Shown in pieces: positions 1-11,605 of a stretch of DNA of 64,000 nucleotides (the first letter of the stretch is position 1; each line of letters starts with the position of its first letter). This stretch comes from Desarmillaria ectypa (lineage: Eukaryota > Basidiomycota > Agaricomycetes > Agaricales > Physalacriaceae): the NCBI GenBank assembly GCA_030407005.1, contig JAUDYN010000006.1, forward strand, positions 3,658,001 through 3,722,000, in the 5' to 3' direction. A model generated the notes under the pieces. The model was not told where the DNA came from and did no database searches. It was given only the letters and a program-made list of their open reading frames with translations. The translations under genes and the position numbers were made by a program.

Positions 1-268
1 GTTCAACATTACTCCCGTAACTGAAGACGGTAAGCCAATTTTGCCGACCTTCGAGGCCATTCCTGGGCCTGTCAGGTATGCTTAATTATTCGATCTTTTT
101 GTCCTTTTCTGGAACTCATTTTTGGTAGCCGAATTAAACCTTTTCGATGCAGCATCGCTCCCAGAGACGGTGTCAGAAAGGCGGCTGCAGCCATTGCGTT
201 GCCTGGGTGTTAAAGAAGCACTCATCAAAATGTTACTCGCACCGTCGACATCGCCCTTGCCACGATAA
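1..268 (+). CDS. 3' end of an unidentified gene (partial)
   Basis: The gene enters from the left edge. Bases 2-75 are open in one frame (FNITPVTEDGKPILPTFEAI...) and end at a good donor, gtatgc at 76. A last exon follows, read ...SLPETVSERRLQ...KEALIKMLL...SPLPR and stopping with TAA at 266-268. I trust the frame of that exon because a second copy on the minus strand at 13749-13893 preserves it with conservative changes (E/D, K/R, V/I, M/L). The acceptor is not settled: tag at about 113 and cag at about 150 both exist, but neither joins the two frames cleanly, so there may be a small exon I missed or a frameshift. I do not recognise the family. Confidence 0.45.
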
Positions 269-2006
269 CCCATTTATTCTCGGTCCCCTCTGCTGTACAT
301 TTTGTCCGGACATATTGGAACGGTGCAGTTGTGGGGTTTGGCGCTCGGACTAAGCACAGGTTACAAATCGTTCGATGTCTAGGGATTGACACCACGATGA
401 GCAAACCGCTTGTTCTGGGGTGATTTCGGTTGGTTTTCTTGGTGACTCGCATTTACTGTACAATTCACATTTCTGGACTACTATTATACGTATCATATAG
501 TTACTACACCGTGTCTTGATGACCCGATGATGTACCAGGTATTTGTGGGACTTTCGTCTAAGAGGTTTTTTAAATTATATATATCTCGAATGGACTATCT
601 TATTACTCGTCACGAAGGTGAATTTTCTTTATTCAAGGAAAATCACCATATGAAATATACTACTCCGAGGAGGTCTTTTGTCATGATCGAGATGGTCAAT
701 GGGCCCTTGAAAGATGAGTTCTCCCATCATGCACGCAATCCCACATGCAGGGCAGAAAGAACGGCTCCTGTGGTCGTGTTCCAACAGTAAAGCGTGCTGC
801 TTCAATTACAACTATCACCATCAGGTTGAAGTATGAGTATGTTCCGGCCCTACGTCCCAACACTTCTTGACGCAACATGTGGTGAAACAAGAGCTTTCAG
901 TCACATATTGCTGCTACAATACTTCGTCCTAGCTGGTTTTCTTGTCGTCGACAGCATATATCCATAACAATTTTATCTGTCTTTACACGATTCCTCAAGA
1001 TCTGCAAGAAAGGGTCAGAATGATAGTTTCGTAACGGGGATCGCAGGACCTGAAAACACGTTGAGCGGAATAATCTAATTATGGGCAACGTACCTTTGCT
1101 GTAAAGGAGAATTGATACCGGCCTTTCCGTGTGACCTAATTGGTTTACTTGAGCATCAGCACGATGTGTTTCGTTGCACTGATGCAGCTCGAAATTAACC
1201 AGGGCTAACGTTTCAAGGTCGTTTTTGTCATGTGTAGAGTTCACTAAGCAAGACCGAGAGACCGGGTCGGTATCAATTCAGGTTGTGTCTTTGTTGCGTC
1301 TTGAACGTAATTTACCTGTGAGGTTTCTTTCAAGTGATAATTTTCATATGTATCCGAGAGCCATCGGGGAGCCGAGACTGAAGGTCGTGGAACTTCATCC
1401 CTGAAGGCAGGGGCCATTAGCTCAACAGTCGTATTCCACGATCTTGAGCTACAAAACAGTGGGCCAATACGCATTTTTAAAATATAATTTGACCGTTTTC
1501 TGTCCGAAATTGGAGCTCTTCGTATAGTGGATACTTTGAAAGTGCCTCACGTCCACATCGCATTTCTTGCCGCGAGGCTGTTATCTAGGCGTACAGCATT
1601 CATTGAAACCTTACTCGGGTCATCAGTTCTCAGGAAATAAAACGTACGTACCACTCTTAGCGACGCGACCATTTCGAGCCGTAGGCAACGATGGTTAGAT
1701 AAGAGGTCGAGGTCGCTTCAGGAATATCGAAGACAACGAAATGCGTCAGATCTGCAGGGCGTACGATGTCAATATATGAACTCGGTTGCAATGTGTACGA
1801 CTTGGCGTATGGTTTTCTCGAAACGCCGCTGACGCCGAGCTTTAGCCAGCAATAATGAGACACAACTAGCTCAAGAAATATCTTACCGTAACACACGCGA
1901 CTGCTCAATCAGGCTTCATATAAACGGAGGTCCGAGCATAGGTTCAGTTGCGCATGTCTCATCACATAGTAATCATTTCATTGATCGGTACCATCTGTAC
2001 AATTCT
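269..2006. other. Intergenic stretch without a supported gene
   Basis: About 1.7 kb. The only open frames are short, overlap on both strands and show no domain text or splice pattern. I see no tRNA, microsatellite or repeat shared with the rest of the window. Confidence 0.5.
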
Positions 2007-2919
2007 TTACCAAGGTAGCTGTTCGTTACCTCGCCAAAACTGGCCTGAAAAACATCAACATCAGTGAATCATCTGGAAGACCAGACGAACGGAATCACTC
2101 ACACGTCTTTCCATTATCATCCGGTCCCAACAATGCCCATGGAACAAGCACCGAAGCACCCTCTGCCGTCGTTTTCCCACCGGGTGCATACCCATTTAAC
2201 TTGGTCGATATGAACCCGGGGCTAATCATGTTGACCTTGATACCTTCGTCTTCGAGCTCCTTCGCCAGTGCAATCGAGTAAGAGTTCATCGCGGCCTTGC
2301 TGGTGTTGTACGCGACAACGTGCATGCCGGAGCCTGGGGCAGCCTGGGTAGCATTAGAAGCCATGAGCGTCGACACGTTCAGAATGCATGCGTGGCTTTT
2401 GGGTGAAGCACGTAGTAGAGGAAGGAAGGTCTGTGTTGTTTGGATGAGGCCATAGAAATTGGGCTCAAAGGTTTTCCGGATGACGTCGAGCGCGACGGTA
2501 CTGGCTTGCTGTGGTTCGGACATGTAGCTCATTCCTTATACCATTGTTAGCAGGAAATACTAATGAAAGGAAATAATGGGATGGACCTGCGTTATTCACG
2601 AGAGTATCCAGCCTGCCTTCGGCCTTGTGAATGGTCTCCTTCGCCGCTTGCACTGAAGCAATATCGGTGACGTTCAATTGAACATATTTAACATCAAGAC
2701 TATGATCCTCCTTGATTTTAGTCCTAAGAGCGTAGTCAGTACAAGCCCTCTGTCCGAAGGAGCCACTGACTGAGCTTTCTTTCCAGCTGTTTCGTTCCTT
2801 GAGGATAGGTAAACTGTATGTCCCTTCTCCGCCAGGAGCCTGACAAGATCGTATCCAATACCAGTGTTCGAGCCTGTGACAAGGATGACACGCTTGTACT
2901 GGTCGTCGGAAGCAGCCAT
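2007..2919 (-). CDS. Short-chain dehydrogenase/reductase (SDR), copy 1
   Basis: Four exons on the minus strand: 2919-2771, 2723-2587, 2534-2103 and 2044-2007, giving 251 residues. It is a classical SDR, an NAD(P)-dependent oxidoreductase of the Rossmann fold. Visible motifs: the cofactor motif TGSNTGIG near residue 16, NNAG near residue 93, and the catalytic YNTSK (YxxxK) near residue 170. The start MAASDDQYKRVILVTGS matches the start of the paralog at 18934-19854. Exon 3 (432 nt) and exon 4 (38 nt) have the same lengths in both paralogs, and both proteins end in FW...PW, which confirms the last splice. The substrate cannot be told from sequence; the closest general class is the carbonyl-reductase-like SDRs. 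A TATA box lies 59 bp upstream. Confidence 0.9.
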
Positions 2920-2977
2920 GATGGTGGTCACGATATCGATACAATCTCGATTCTCAAAGCCGTCAGCGGCATCTGTT

Positions 2978-2985
2978 CTTTTATA
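2978..2985 (-). promoter_or_regulatory. TATA box of SDR copy 1
   Basis: TATAAAAG read on the minus strand, about 60 bp before the SDR start codon. Position and sequence fit a TATA element. Confidence 0.6.
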
Positions 2986-3402
2986 GAACAAGGTATCGCA
3001 TGGTATGGCGTAGTATGCCGTACACAAGAAGGAAGATGGCAAGAATATGAGGATGACCACAAATCATGCTTATAGATGGCTTGCACAGGCTCCAACTGGC
3101 TATAAAAGTTCATGGCAGGCACTGACACGCCAAAATAGGGGTTGAATCAACCACGTGGAGCTCTGAAAGAAACCGGCAGCGAACGGGCCCGACCCCCGAG
3201 GCTTTACCAAACGCCACCGCGCATTCTATTTGATGCGCACGGGCATGTCTTCTTTGACTATCCTTCCGTTCTCCCATAGGAATACTCAAGGAATATTTTA
3301 TAGGTATTTTTTCTGCAGCCAACTGCATAATCTCTGATAGCGGATGAAGAACGATGGAACTCTAGAGAAAGGCCCGAGTCCGAGGAAGCCGAAAGCCACG
3401 AT

Positions 3403-3538
3403 CTACAAGGTGGACAATGTCCCTGCCACCTATGACGACATCATGACAGCGCTGATATCAACGCGCACTGGCGATTCCGACAGGTATAAAAGGCGCGCGC
3501 TTATCAATGATGTCCCAAAAGTTTCTTTCTTCCCTTCC
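3403..3538 (+). promoter_or_regulatory. Duplicated core-promoter segment, copy 1
   Basis: Contains TATGACGACATCATGAC, then GCGCTGATAT and ACGCGCAC, then TATAAAAGGCGCGC (TATA at 3485-3493), and 30-40 bp later TTTCTTTCTTCCCTTCC. The same order and nearly the same spacing occur on the minus strand at 10850-10745, so about 107 bp have been duplicated. An upstream CTACAAGG...TGGACA is also shared. The CT-rich leader after the TATA box is typical of fungal transcription starts. No gene I can identify lies downstream, although the frame 3616-4026 is possible. Confidence 0.55.
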
Positions 3539-4654
3539 TCCACCATACCCTTTCCTCGCCTCAGTGCTCCGCATCTGCACTTGACATTACCGCGTTCACC
3601 AGTTCTGTACCACCTGTGGCATCCCATTTCGCGTCAACATTCTTCACGACATGTAACCAATACTCTGCTTCTAGTCGACCTTTCAGCCCTGCGAAGTCTT
3701 ATTTCCACGACGTGTCTGCGTCCTTCCCCTGTCATTCTACCCTCTCACCGTCATTTTTTACAACGCTTCTACGTCACGTCATCGGAATTGTTCAAATAAC
3801 TCCGACGCGTCACACTCAGAGATGGCGCCTACACGATGGTGCACTCGCTCGCTCGATCTGCTTAGCTCTGTACTCGACCCTAGTTGCAGCTAATGACGGC
3901 ATCTCTCTCCATCGACACTTCCGGCTCCCGCGTGACATTGTCATCCCCCAGAGACTTTCCCAGGCATGGATGTTCGATCTAACAGACCCTGATGTAACGA
4001 GATGTCCCCGAGACGCTCATCCGTAATTAGTGCTTGGTATTCGATTGCTTTGCGCATATTTATTCATTCGATGCCCCGTTCTACACTTTTTATTGGAAAT
4101 CTTCGATGCGGGAAAAATTTTGGTTGCGTCTATCATGGAGTATCCTAGCAATTCATTCACGGGAGAAGCGTTTATCTGTTCTTCTTGTATTATCCCCTGT
4201 TCGAACCCTGCCCTTTCTCTATCAACTCGACTGTCTGCGACTTGTCGGCATATTGTCGTATTTTCCCTCCTTCCGGCACTTATTCTAAGAATATGTTGCT
4301 TCATTATTCATCTTTGACAAATCCCGGTCGCTTTAACTATCGCCAATACTGCGTTACCCTCAATGTCGTTCAACAGTGGAGTGTATAGATAGGCCACAGC
4401 TGAATATAGTTTTATGAAAGGAGAATCTCTCGTAACGTATCAGCATGTGTTCTCCGTTCAAAACCGACGCTAATCGCGGACAGATTTCAAGCTTCCCGAC
4501 TCGACGCGGATACTAGAATTTCAAATCTCAAACGGCCCTCCGATGAACCACCATGGCCCCACAAGCGTACATCCTGTGACCTTGTTCAAATGTCGCGGAG
4601 GATGAAATCGTCATAGCGTTATCTGCTGGATTGCATTATTCCGAAGACACGATC

Positions 4655-4688
4655 CTATGACCCTTCCTTTCATAGCTATATAAAAAGG
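4655..4688 (+). promoter_or_regulatory. TATA module (CTATGACCC ... TATATAAAAAGG)
   Basis: TATATAAAAAGG at 4677-4688 with CTATGACCC about 20 bp upstream. It is the second of the similar modules in this region. Confidence 0.4.
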
Positions 4689-4970
4689 GACGTGTTCTGC
4701 GTCCTCACCTTATCTGAATAAGCACCTGCTGCTCATGTTATCTCCTGGCGCGCCCAGATTACCAGTGACCTTTTCCGCCTCGCATGACCAGCCTGATGAC
4801 CTTGATCGCTTAATCTTTGATGTGCATGCCGTCGATTGTCACCGCCTTCCTTTGTTCGCTCTCCGTTGTTGAAATACTCCTGCTCTTCGCACCTTCGATT
4901 ACCACCTCACCGTGACGGCTCGTTTACTTCCGTCATCGATAACCACTCGCATTTGAACTTCCGCCGACCC

Positions 4971-5013
4971 GATGACCTTACGATCTGGATCGAGGGCGCG
5001 GAGGAGTATATAA
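4971..5013 (+). promoter_or_regulatory. TATA module (GATGACCTT ... TATATAA)
   Basis: GATGACCTT at 4971-4979 and TATATAA at 5007-5013. An isolated GATGACCTT also occurs at 4795-4803 without a nearby TATA box. Confidence 0.4.
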
Positions 5014-5052
5014 CGACAGTTACCCAAGACCCAACTCGTGATCTCCCTATGT

Positions 5053-5075
5053 GATGACTAGTTGCATATAAAAAA
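5053..5075 (+). promoter_or_regulatory. TATA module (GATGAC ... TATAAAAAA)
   Basis: GATGAC at 5053-5058 and TATAAAAAA at 5067-5075, followed by a TTTCTTCCC pyrimidine tract about 30 bp downstream, as in the duplicated promoter. Confidence 0.4.
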
Positions 5076-5338
5076 GTGGACGCGTGCCCAGCATCTGCCC
5101 TTTCTTCCCAACTTTGTCTCACACCTACCGTTTTCCTAACTCTCGCTAGCTCTTTGATTCACAGCATCTGTTGAACATGTGCGTGGCGCTCAGGCCTGCC
5201 TGTCGACCCGACCATTCTTCTTTCGGCGGTCTCGCTATCCCGTTCTCCCACCATACTGGACAGAAATACAACTCTTTCCGGTTTAGTTCGCTTGGCCATA
5301 TCACTCTGGCCCCACTGGGTTCAGCGTGACCGCGACCT

Positions 5339-5358
5339 GATGACCTTCGGGGTATAAG
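5339..5358 (+). promoter_or_regulatory. TATA module (GATGACCTT ... TATAAG)
   Basis: GATGACCTT at 5339-5347 directly before TATAAG at 5353-5358, then a CT-rich leader. A further GATGACCT without a TATA box lies at 5752-5759. Confidence 0.4.
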
Positions 5359-6493
5359 AACACGACTATAGGCATTGTGGGTTCTCCTTTCCCCTCATAT
5401 CTATGAATGAGATATTCACTTCTCTTGCGTAGTTTCTTCCTCTCTTTCTCTCTCTCTGGTCAGGAGGATCTCTTGTTGATACCACGAAAGTATGTGGCGC
5501 TTTACGATCCTCGATTTAATTGATCATTTGACAATTGCAGCAATTGAATCGCAAGTCGTAACCGCAGCCTTTGATCATCATGAGCAAGGCCAACAGGAAA
5601 GTCAACTTGATTTGCATCTATACGTCTGCAGGTTGGCTCTATGTCAAGTGGCGGCGTTCTGTTGCACAATTAACTATTTACAAGGACTGGAAAAGGCGAC
5701 AGGACCTCATGATATTGGTGCCTTATGAATGACTGACGGTATGACGGGCCCGATGACCTATGCCGTTATCTCTCAATTAATCGCGCTCTGGCCACAGCAT
5801 CCCGAGACATGAAACCAACCATGTATGGGCAGATGATCGTGCCGTAGATTATTATAAGAGTGATGGAGAGATGTTTCTCACCACTGCAGGTGTGTAATGA
5901 AACATTTAGTTTCGGATATTTTGTCTTGACGAGGCATTTAGGAAGCTTCGATCTCGTAGATATCGCTACTTCGAGGGTCTGGAATGGAAACCATTGATAG
6001 CAAGAATGGAAGGACATGGTCATCAGACGACCATAGATATAAGTCGGCCTGTAATCCCTCGTTTACCCCCATGCGCAGTCTCCCCCGACGCCTATCTGTT
6101 TTGGTTAGTGCACTTACCACAGTCCCAGCCTTCTCAACACTTTCCCACGCGGAGGCCGTAAACAACGTATGTCGGTTATTAATTTTGTGATATAAACTGA
6201 GCTCACTCGCTTCATATTTGCAGCCCTGAAAGGACCTCCCACTGCGTTCGTTTATCAGCAACCATCCTGGCCCGCTATCCTTCCCCACACAGCAAGCTCA
6301 CGTTCGAACGCTTCTCTTCTCCATGACAATTGAGTGCTCTTCTGAAAATGGTGGCGTGTGTCTTCTTTACCTTGAATGGCATTCTCTTCGTTTTGACATT
6401 GAATTTAGGGAGGGCCTCGCGTGTCTGGATCCTTACGCATTCACTACGCGAGACCATGATCGTTGATTTAGTCTGTGCTCCCATGACTGTTCC

Positions 6494-6539
6494 GATGACC
6501 TGACCGTGAGGGCGCTTGGAGGTGCCTATGTATATAAGG
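6494..6539 (+). promoter_or_regulatory. TATA module (GATGACCT ... TATATAAGG)
   Basis: GATGACCT at 6494-6501 and TATATAAGG at 6531-6539, the same arrangement as the modules upstream. No recognisable gene follows before the bHLH gene at 7229. Confidence 0.4.
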
Positions 6540-7228
6540 CCTGGTGTTGCCCTTCGACCACATCATTGCCCCCAGTTGCCCGACTCGCTCCCCTCGTTCA
6601 CACCGGCTCACTGGATCCGGTCCCATCAATATGATTGGTTCGGAGGATATCACTGGTATCAGAAGCCTTTTCTTTGTAGACAGCTCAGGTATGTAATTAC
6701 TCTCTATTCATTGGACGCTTGCTGACCGTCGGTCGATGTATATAGTTTATCGGCCGACGCTATTATTGCAGACCCCGGAGGTAATTTCCTCTACTCCTAG
6801 CAGCCCTGACCCCGGGAAAATATTCTGATGAATGAATGGATCCAGACGCAACTTCCGCGTGGCCGGCACGTATAGGAGCCGGTCAGAGGAGTGGCGTTTC
6901 ACCTGTTTTTCTTGTTCATACGGCTGAACTTCGCCAGCTGAGTAATTGCGTGGATTTCGCCATTTGACCTGGGCAGGTCTAAAAGCAGGAGTCTAACAAA
7001 TATTGCGTATTGTCCCGTGGGCGGGTATAGTGATGACATATGGGAAATTGGCAAACCCCGCAAAAGCTTGGCCGGTCCCGCGTGTGGGGAAAAAGACAAA
7101 CGGGTCCGCGGGGAGAGTTTGGGGTTATTTGGGGTTTGATGTCTTAAGTCAGCAAGATCGATCGTCGGAGTTTGGAATGTAAGAAGGGGTAGGTATGCAG
7201 GGTCCGTCTCGCCTACTTACCCACCGCC

Positions 7229-8466
7229 ATGTCTTCCTTCTTCCCGTCGTACAACGTCGCACAGATGGACTTTGCCGACGACGACCTTGTTGGGCTCGTA
7301 TCGAACGAACGCTCGACAAATGACAAACACCCCCACACGAACTCGTCCCGTACTCACAACATCTTCGACATCAGTGCTCCCCCCTACACTGCGCCGCCTT
7401 ACCATTTTTCACAACATTTCAATTCTACCATTCCCCCACTCGGTACTCAGTACGGCAATGAACATACTGACTCACGATCCCGTTCTCGCAGCCGTCCCCC
7501 AAGCGTCGGCCCGACCCGCTCAGCCACTACCCGCGGCCGCCGCACCAACTCCATCTCGAGCACATCGCCACCGCCTCAATCTCGCCCCAATCCTTCGCAC
7601 ATTATCATCCCTACACGACCTGGCCCATCTCCTTCCCCTTCCTCAGCACTTTCAACGGGCTGGTATATCCCCCCGACCCCAGACTCACTTGGCAACCCTC
7701 ACTCCCTTCCCTACCCCCACTACGATGAGCACCAGCAGCAGCACCAGGGAATGGTTTCTGCAAGCTTCCCAAACTTTCCCCCGGCATCAGCTTTCACCCC
7801 TCCGCCCTCGTCCACTAACACAGCGCAGGACAAGCAGGCGCTGCTTGCCAACGAAAAGAGGCGCCGACGGCGAGAAAGCCATAACGCTGTGGAAAGAAGG
7901 AGGCGGGATAATATAAATGAGAAGATCACAGAGCTCGCTACTCTCATTCCAGAGTGCCTGCTCGAAGGTGCCGGAACCAACGGGAACGGTACCAGTGCTG
8001 CGAGTCCGCCCGCACCGGATGATTTGTGGGGCAGCTTGCTCAAGGAGGACGAGAGCCCACCCCCGGTTGGCGTCGCCGATGTCGTTGCCAACGGAGCCTC
8101 CGGGAATGGAGCCGTTATCAAAGCGAACAAGGGCATGATTCTCAGCAAGAGCGTCGAGTATATTCGGTTCGTACATACATCTTCCTCGATGGTTATCACA
8201 TCTGATCCCATTCTAGGTTTCTTCAGCAGCTCGTAACGACGCAAGGCGCAAGGAACCGAGAACTCGAGAATGAGCTGCGTGGGCTGAGGGGCGAACCACC
8301 TGCTTCAGCTTATACCTTCCCGACAAACGGCAGCCCGTTGGGTGACGTGGACGAGGAAGAAGAGCACGAAGAGGATCCGGTCGTTAAAAAGGAGGAGGAG
8401 ACTGAACGTGGACGCAGGCGTGTCAGGCAAGGCGTTGGCGAAGGAATGGATGTCGATGGTGTGTAA
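7229..8466 (+). CDS. bHLH-leucine-zipper transcription factor
   Basis: Two exons, 7229-8166 and 8217-8466 (50-nt intron), giving 395 residues. The first 200 residues are Ser/Pro-rich and low in complexity, as in fungal activation regions. The DNA-binding region starts near residue 213 with RRRRRESHNAVERRRRDNIN: the basic helix keeps H-x3-E-x3-R, the pattern that reads CANNTG E-boxes. Helix 1 follows (EKITELATLIPECLLE), then helix 2 (KGMILSKSVEYIRFLQQLV) and a short zipper-like helix (ARNRELENELRGL). The intron interrupts helix 2, and splicing restores YIR-FLQQL. The loop between the helices is unusually long, roughly 65 residues rich in Gly/Pro/Asn. The C-terminus is acidic and then basic. 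It resembles Rtg3/USF-like fungal bHLH-ZIP proteins, but its targets are unknown. Confidence 0.88.
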
Positions 8467-9879
8467 TAAATACCATGTTTTACCTACTAACTGTATTTTG
8501 TTCTTGATTGCTTCATTCACTCTTGTACCAATCCATTTTTAACAATGTACTTTTAATACCGCTCTTTTCTGCTTCCAGATTTTTATTCTCAAAAAAAGTC
8601 TCATTGTACGTAGTCGTAACGACCTGGTAGGAACGCAATTATGTAAAAGATACGAGCACCCGGTAATGAAAGACCGAGTATTTTTGTCTCAGTTACATAC
8701 CACGAAGACGCGTTCGAAAATTATGATCCTTGTGATCTGGGGTATCGATTAACTTGTGATCTGGGGTTTGGCAGCTGATCTGGGGAAGGGGGAGGGAGGG
8801 GGGCATTTGATTTTGTGGGTCCGTGTGGCGCATGCGACAGGAGGTGTTTCATGTTAGACACCGAGTTCGAGACTTGGGAACTCGCATGGTCCTCTCACTA
8901 GAGGGCAGCCTCGATTTGAGGAGTGTGAAGATGTGGTCGACCTGAACTCTAACCCGGGTGGTTTCAAGGAGGAGCGTGATTGATGTCCCACATGCAAGCC
9001 GGGACTATTATTCCGATTTAAAGCGAAGGTTGGTTGAATAAGGGGTTCCGATGCAGTGGCTCCATCACCCTTTGAGCAAGGAAAACAGCCAAGAAATTGA
9101 AGATTACTATTAGAAGGGATATTCGCCTACACCCGAGAACTGTTGGCGAACGTCCTCAAACATCCCAGCAACAAGGGTGCCTTCGAGCGCGAGCCAAGAT
9201 TTTGCGTGATTGGATCTACGTGCTCAGGTGCACAGTTTTCGGATCTAATAGCGGAAATAACGTGGGGATAAGCTTTCACAAGCAAACAACCGACTGATGG
9301 AAGTTCAAAGATGTATTCAACTGCGAATCTCGTGGTGGGGGGCCACTCCTCAGTTAGGCATGTTGTAGACAGATATAGAGCCAGGGCCGATGCACTGGTG
9401 GTGAAGCTAAGCGCGAGACTAAGTTGTGGAGAAATGGGCGCCGTCTCTGGGATACGGTTTTTCATGCCTATGCGGTAAACACGACTATGGCCGAAATGAA
9501 TGAAGATAAACAGCCTCTGAGGTAAATTACGACCCTAGGAATGTGAAGACACCCTGCGGAAGTATGCTTAGTCATGTTGTAAGTCGAATAGACTGAATGC
9601 ATTCACCGCATAATACTCGATGAACGCGAGGTGGTGATAAATGGGGCCGTAAAACGCTTGTCCAGGGTATCAGCGTTTACAATCACCATGGCTGCGTGCA
9701 ACCGAGCATTCATCTCAAGAGCTACCTCTTCTGGGAAGCCAGCCGGCGAGACAGCTTTGTAACATGTGTATGCATGGCGTCAAGGGCATCCATGATTGGT
9801 GTAGACGCGTGTTGAATGGTCTTGCCGGCCTACGAAAAACACGGCACCAAAGGATAGATATAGAAACGCCTATTTCGGC
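8467..9879. other. Intergenic stretch downstream of the bHLH gene
   Basis: No supported gene. There are only short overlapping frames; a (G)n(A)-rich patch lies near 8780-8800. Confidence 0.5.
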
Positions 9880-10450
9880 ATGATGTTGGGAATCCAATCG
9901 ATTGAAGGACGGAAATATGACGCTGATAGGGCTCAGAGTTCGCGCAGCACATGTTTTGAGTAAGGACGCACTTCAAAGCATCATGATTACCACTCAACGG
10001 CCAAGACAGCGTTGGCCAGCGCAGCAGCATCCGTGTCCTCGGCCGCACCAAAAAGTTGTCATTGACGATACCGAGGGTTCGAACGAAGCCAGTGCATGGA
10101 ACGGAAAAAGTAATTGCTTGGCAGAGGCATTGAGATAGGGGTATGCCTAGCGCCAGTAGCTAGAACTGACTGGGACGCTTGGTGAGTAATCTTGACTGTT
10201 CTACCAACCACCAGGAGACATGGAAAATCTCTCTCGACGTCTTCAGCCACGTTGGGCATCTGATTGACCGGAGGACGACAACATGCCACTGATAGGGTTT
10301 CAGGAACAGCGCGAAAAACCGCATTTGAATAAAAACTTCACGGCGGTATGATTGCCGCTCGACTGATGTGCCTCTCGTCAGATGGTGGTTATAGATCACG
10401 GAAGACATCCATGAACACTGGGTGGCACGCAGCAGCATCCATGTCAACAG
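9880..10450 (-). repeat. Decayed tandem duplication, period about 360 bp
   Basis: A block starting GTTGGGAATC at about 9888 recurs as GTTGGGCATC at about 10252. Both contain a CTGATAGGG core (about 9922 and 10289) and end in GCAGCATCC (about 10024 and 10432). On the minus strand the copies read similarly (...PYQRHISVLQSIGFPTS... and ...PYQWHVVVLRSIRCPTW...), which suggests an old coding repeat. Both are too decayed to name. Confidence 0.4.
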
Positions 10451-10744
10451 TGGAAGGAGAATGCACATCAATTGACGTAGAGGGTTTCGTTGAGTTCGAT
10501 ACCCAAGGCGGGAAAGGGGCTAAAAAGTGGTGATTGTTACCGGCCGCCGAGGGAGCATTCACGCCAATCGGGTATGCACAGAGTAGTAGTCCTGGAGGTG
10601 CCACGACGAGCTATTAGAAAAGATGGATGTTCAAAGACGGCGACGATGGAGGCAAGATGTAGTCGCATTCACGACTTGGGCAGCCCGGTTGTAGGCCAGA
10701 CGATAACAGCGTACGTTGAGGCGGATGGATAACGTCGTGCTGGG

Positions 10745-10850
10745 GGAAGGGAAGAAAGAAAGGTTTGGGGCGTAACTTCGAGGTGCGCGCCTTTTGTATC
10801 CGTCGGGTGGCCCGTGCGCGTTATATCAGCGCCGTCATGATGTCGTCATC
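10745..10850 (-). promoter_or_regulatory. Duplicated core-promoter segment, copy 2 (inverted)
   Basis: Read on the minus strand: GATGACGACATCATGAC, GCGCTGATAT, ACGCGCAC, GATACAAAAGGCGCGC (a TATA-like element with one change) and CTTTCTTTCTTCCCTTCC, aligned with 3431-3538 over its whole length. If active it would drive minus-strand transcription toward 10.6 kb. A 71-residue frame at 10389-10604 lies there, rich in Ser/Pro/Ala and without known homology. Confidence 0.5.
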
Positions 10851-11605
10851 GACGATGTCCATGCCTTGTAGCTGGGTCTCCTCCTCTCGAGTTGCACCCT
10901 ACACGCCCAAATGTATGCCATTCCCTATTAGCGCACATTCTCCACATACATTCCCTCTTGGCTTCCAACGCCAAGTTCTTACACTGTCACTGACAGCATA
11001 GGCGACCGACCCATCCTGAGCTTTGGCGCGGGAATAAGAATTTTTTAAAAAAAGGGCGCCGCGCGACCCGCACTGACGTAATCGCGTGCTTCTTCTGAAT
11101 CAAGCCTGTGATATTTGAGAACAGTCCGCATCCCCAAACGGAGAAAACTCGAATCCGCGACCCATTGACCAGCTATGAAAGTATTTTGGGTGACCAGAAC
11201 ACCCGGGTAGTCTTGCGATGGAAGCGAACGGAGATACACATCAGGTTACCTTCACTGTACATTGCGTGTTTACAGCTTCTTCGAGCGGCCAAGCTAGTGC
11301 AAGGCCCTAACTGAGCGCATGGAGAACCACATGGAAGCCGGTCTTCTTTTCCAGAACTCGTTGTATAGTACATAGCGCACAGTCATATAATAGCCTGGTC
11401 GCGCCGAGTCAGTACGAGAGATGACAAACAAAAACATAACGCACGTAGATAAAAAAAAACGGTGTACTGATACAATAGTATATGTTTCTACCTTCAAAAC
11501 ATCCATCAGTGGCAGATCACCAGAGGTATCGCAGTCAGGAACGTACTTCAGATCCTGCCTCCTCACTCTTCATCTATCCTGGCCTCGAGGTGATTGTCCT
11601 TTCCA

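Larger units (their letters stand above)
3110..7228. other. Gene-poor region with several promoter-like modules
   Basis: About 4.1 kb between the SDR and bHLH genes. Several mid-sized open frames exist, for example 3616-4026 (+) and 5492-5728 (+), but none carries a recognisable domain and none has a convincing exon structure. The repeated feature is a strong TATA box with GATGAC, GATGACCT or a close relative 10-60 bp upstream and pyrimidine-rich sequence downstream. These modules are listed separately. Confidence 0.5.

Noticed and set aside
897..1474. Two adjacent minus-strand frames (115 and 76 codons)
   Set aside because: No domain text; composition looks like chance open frames.
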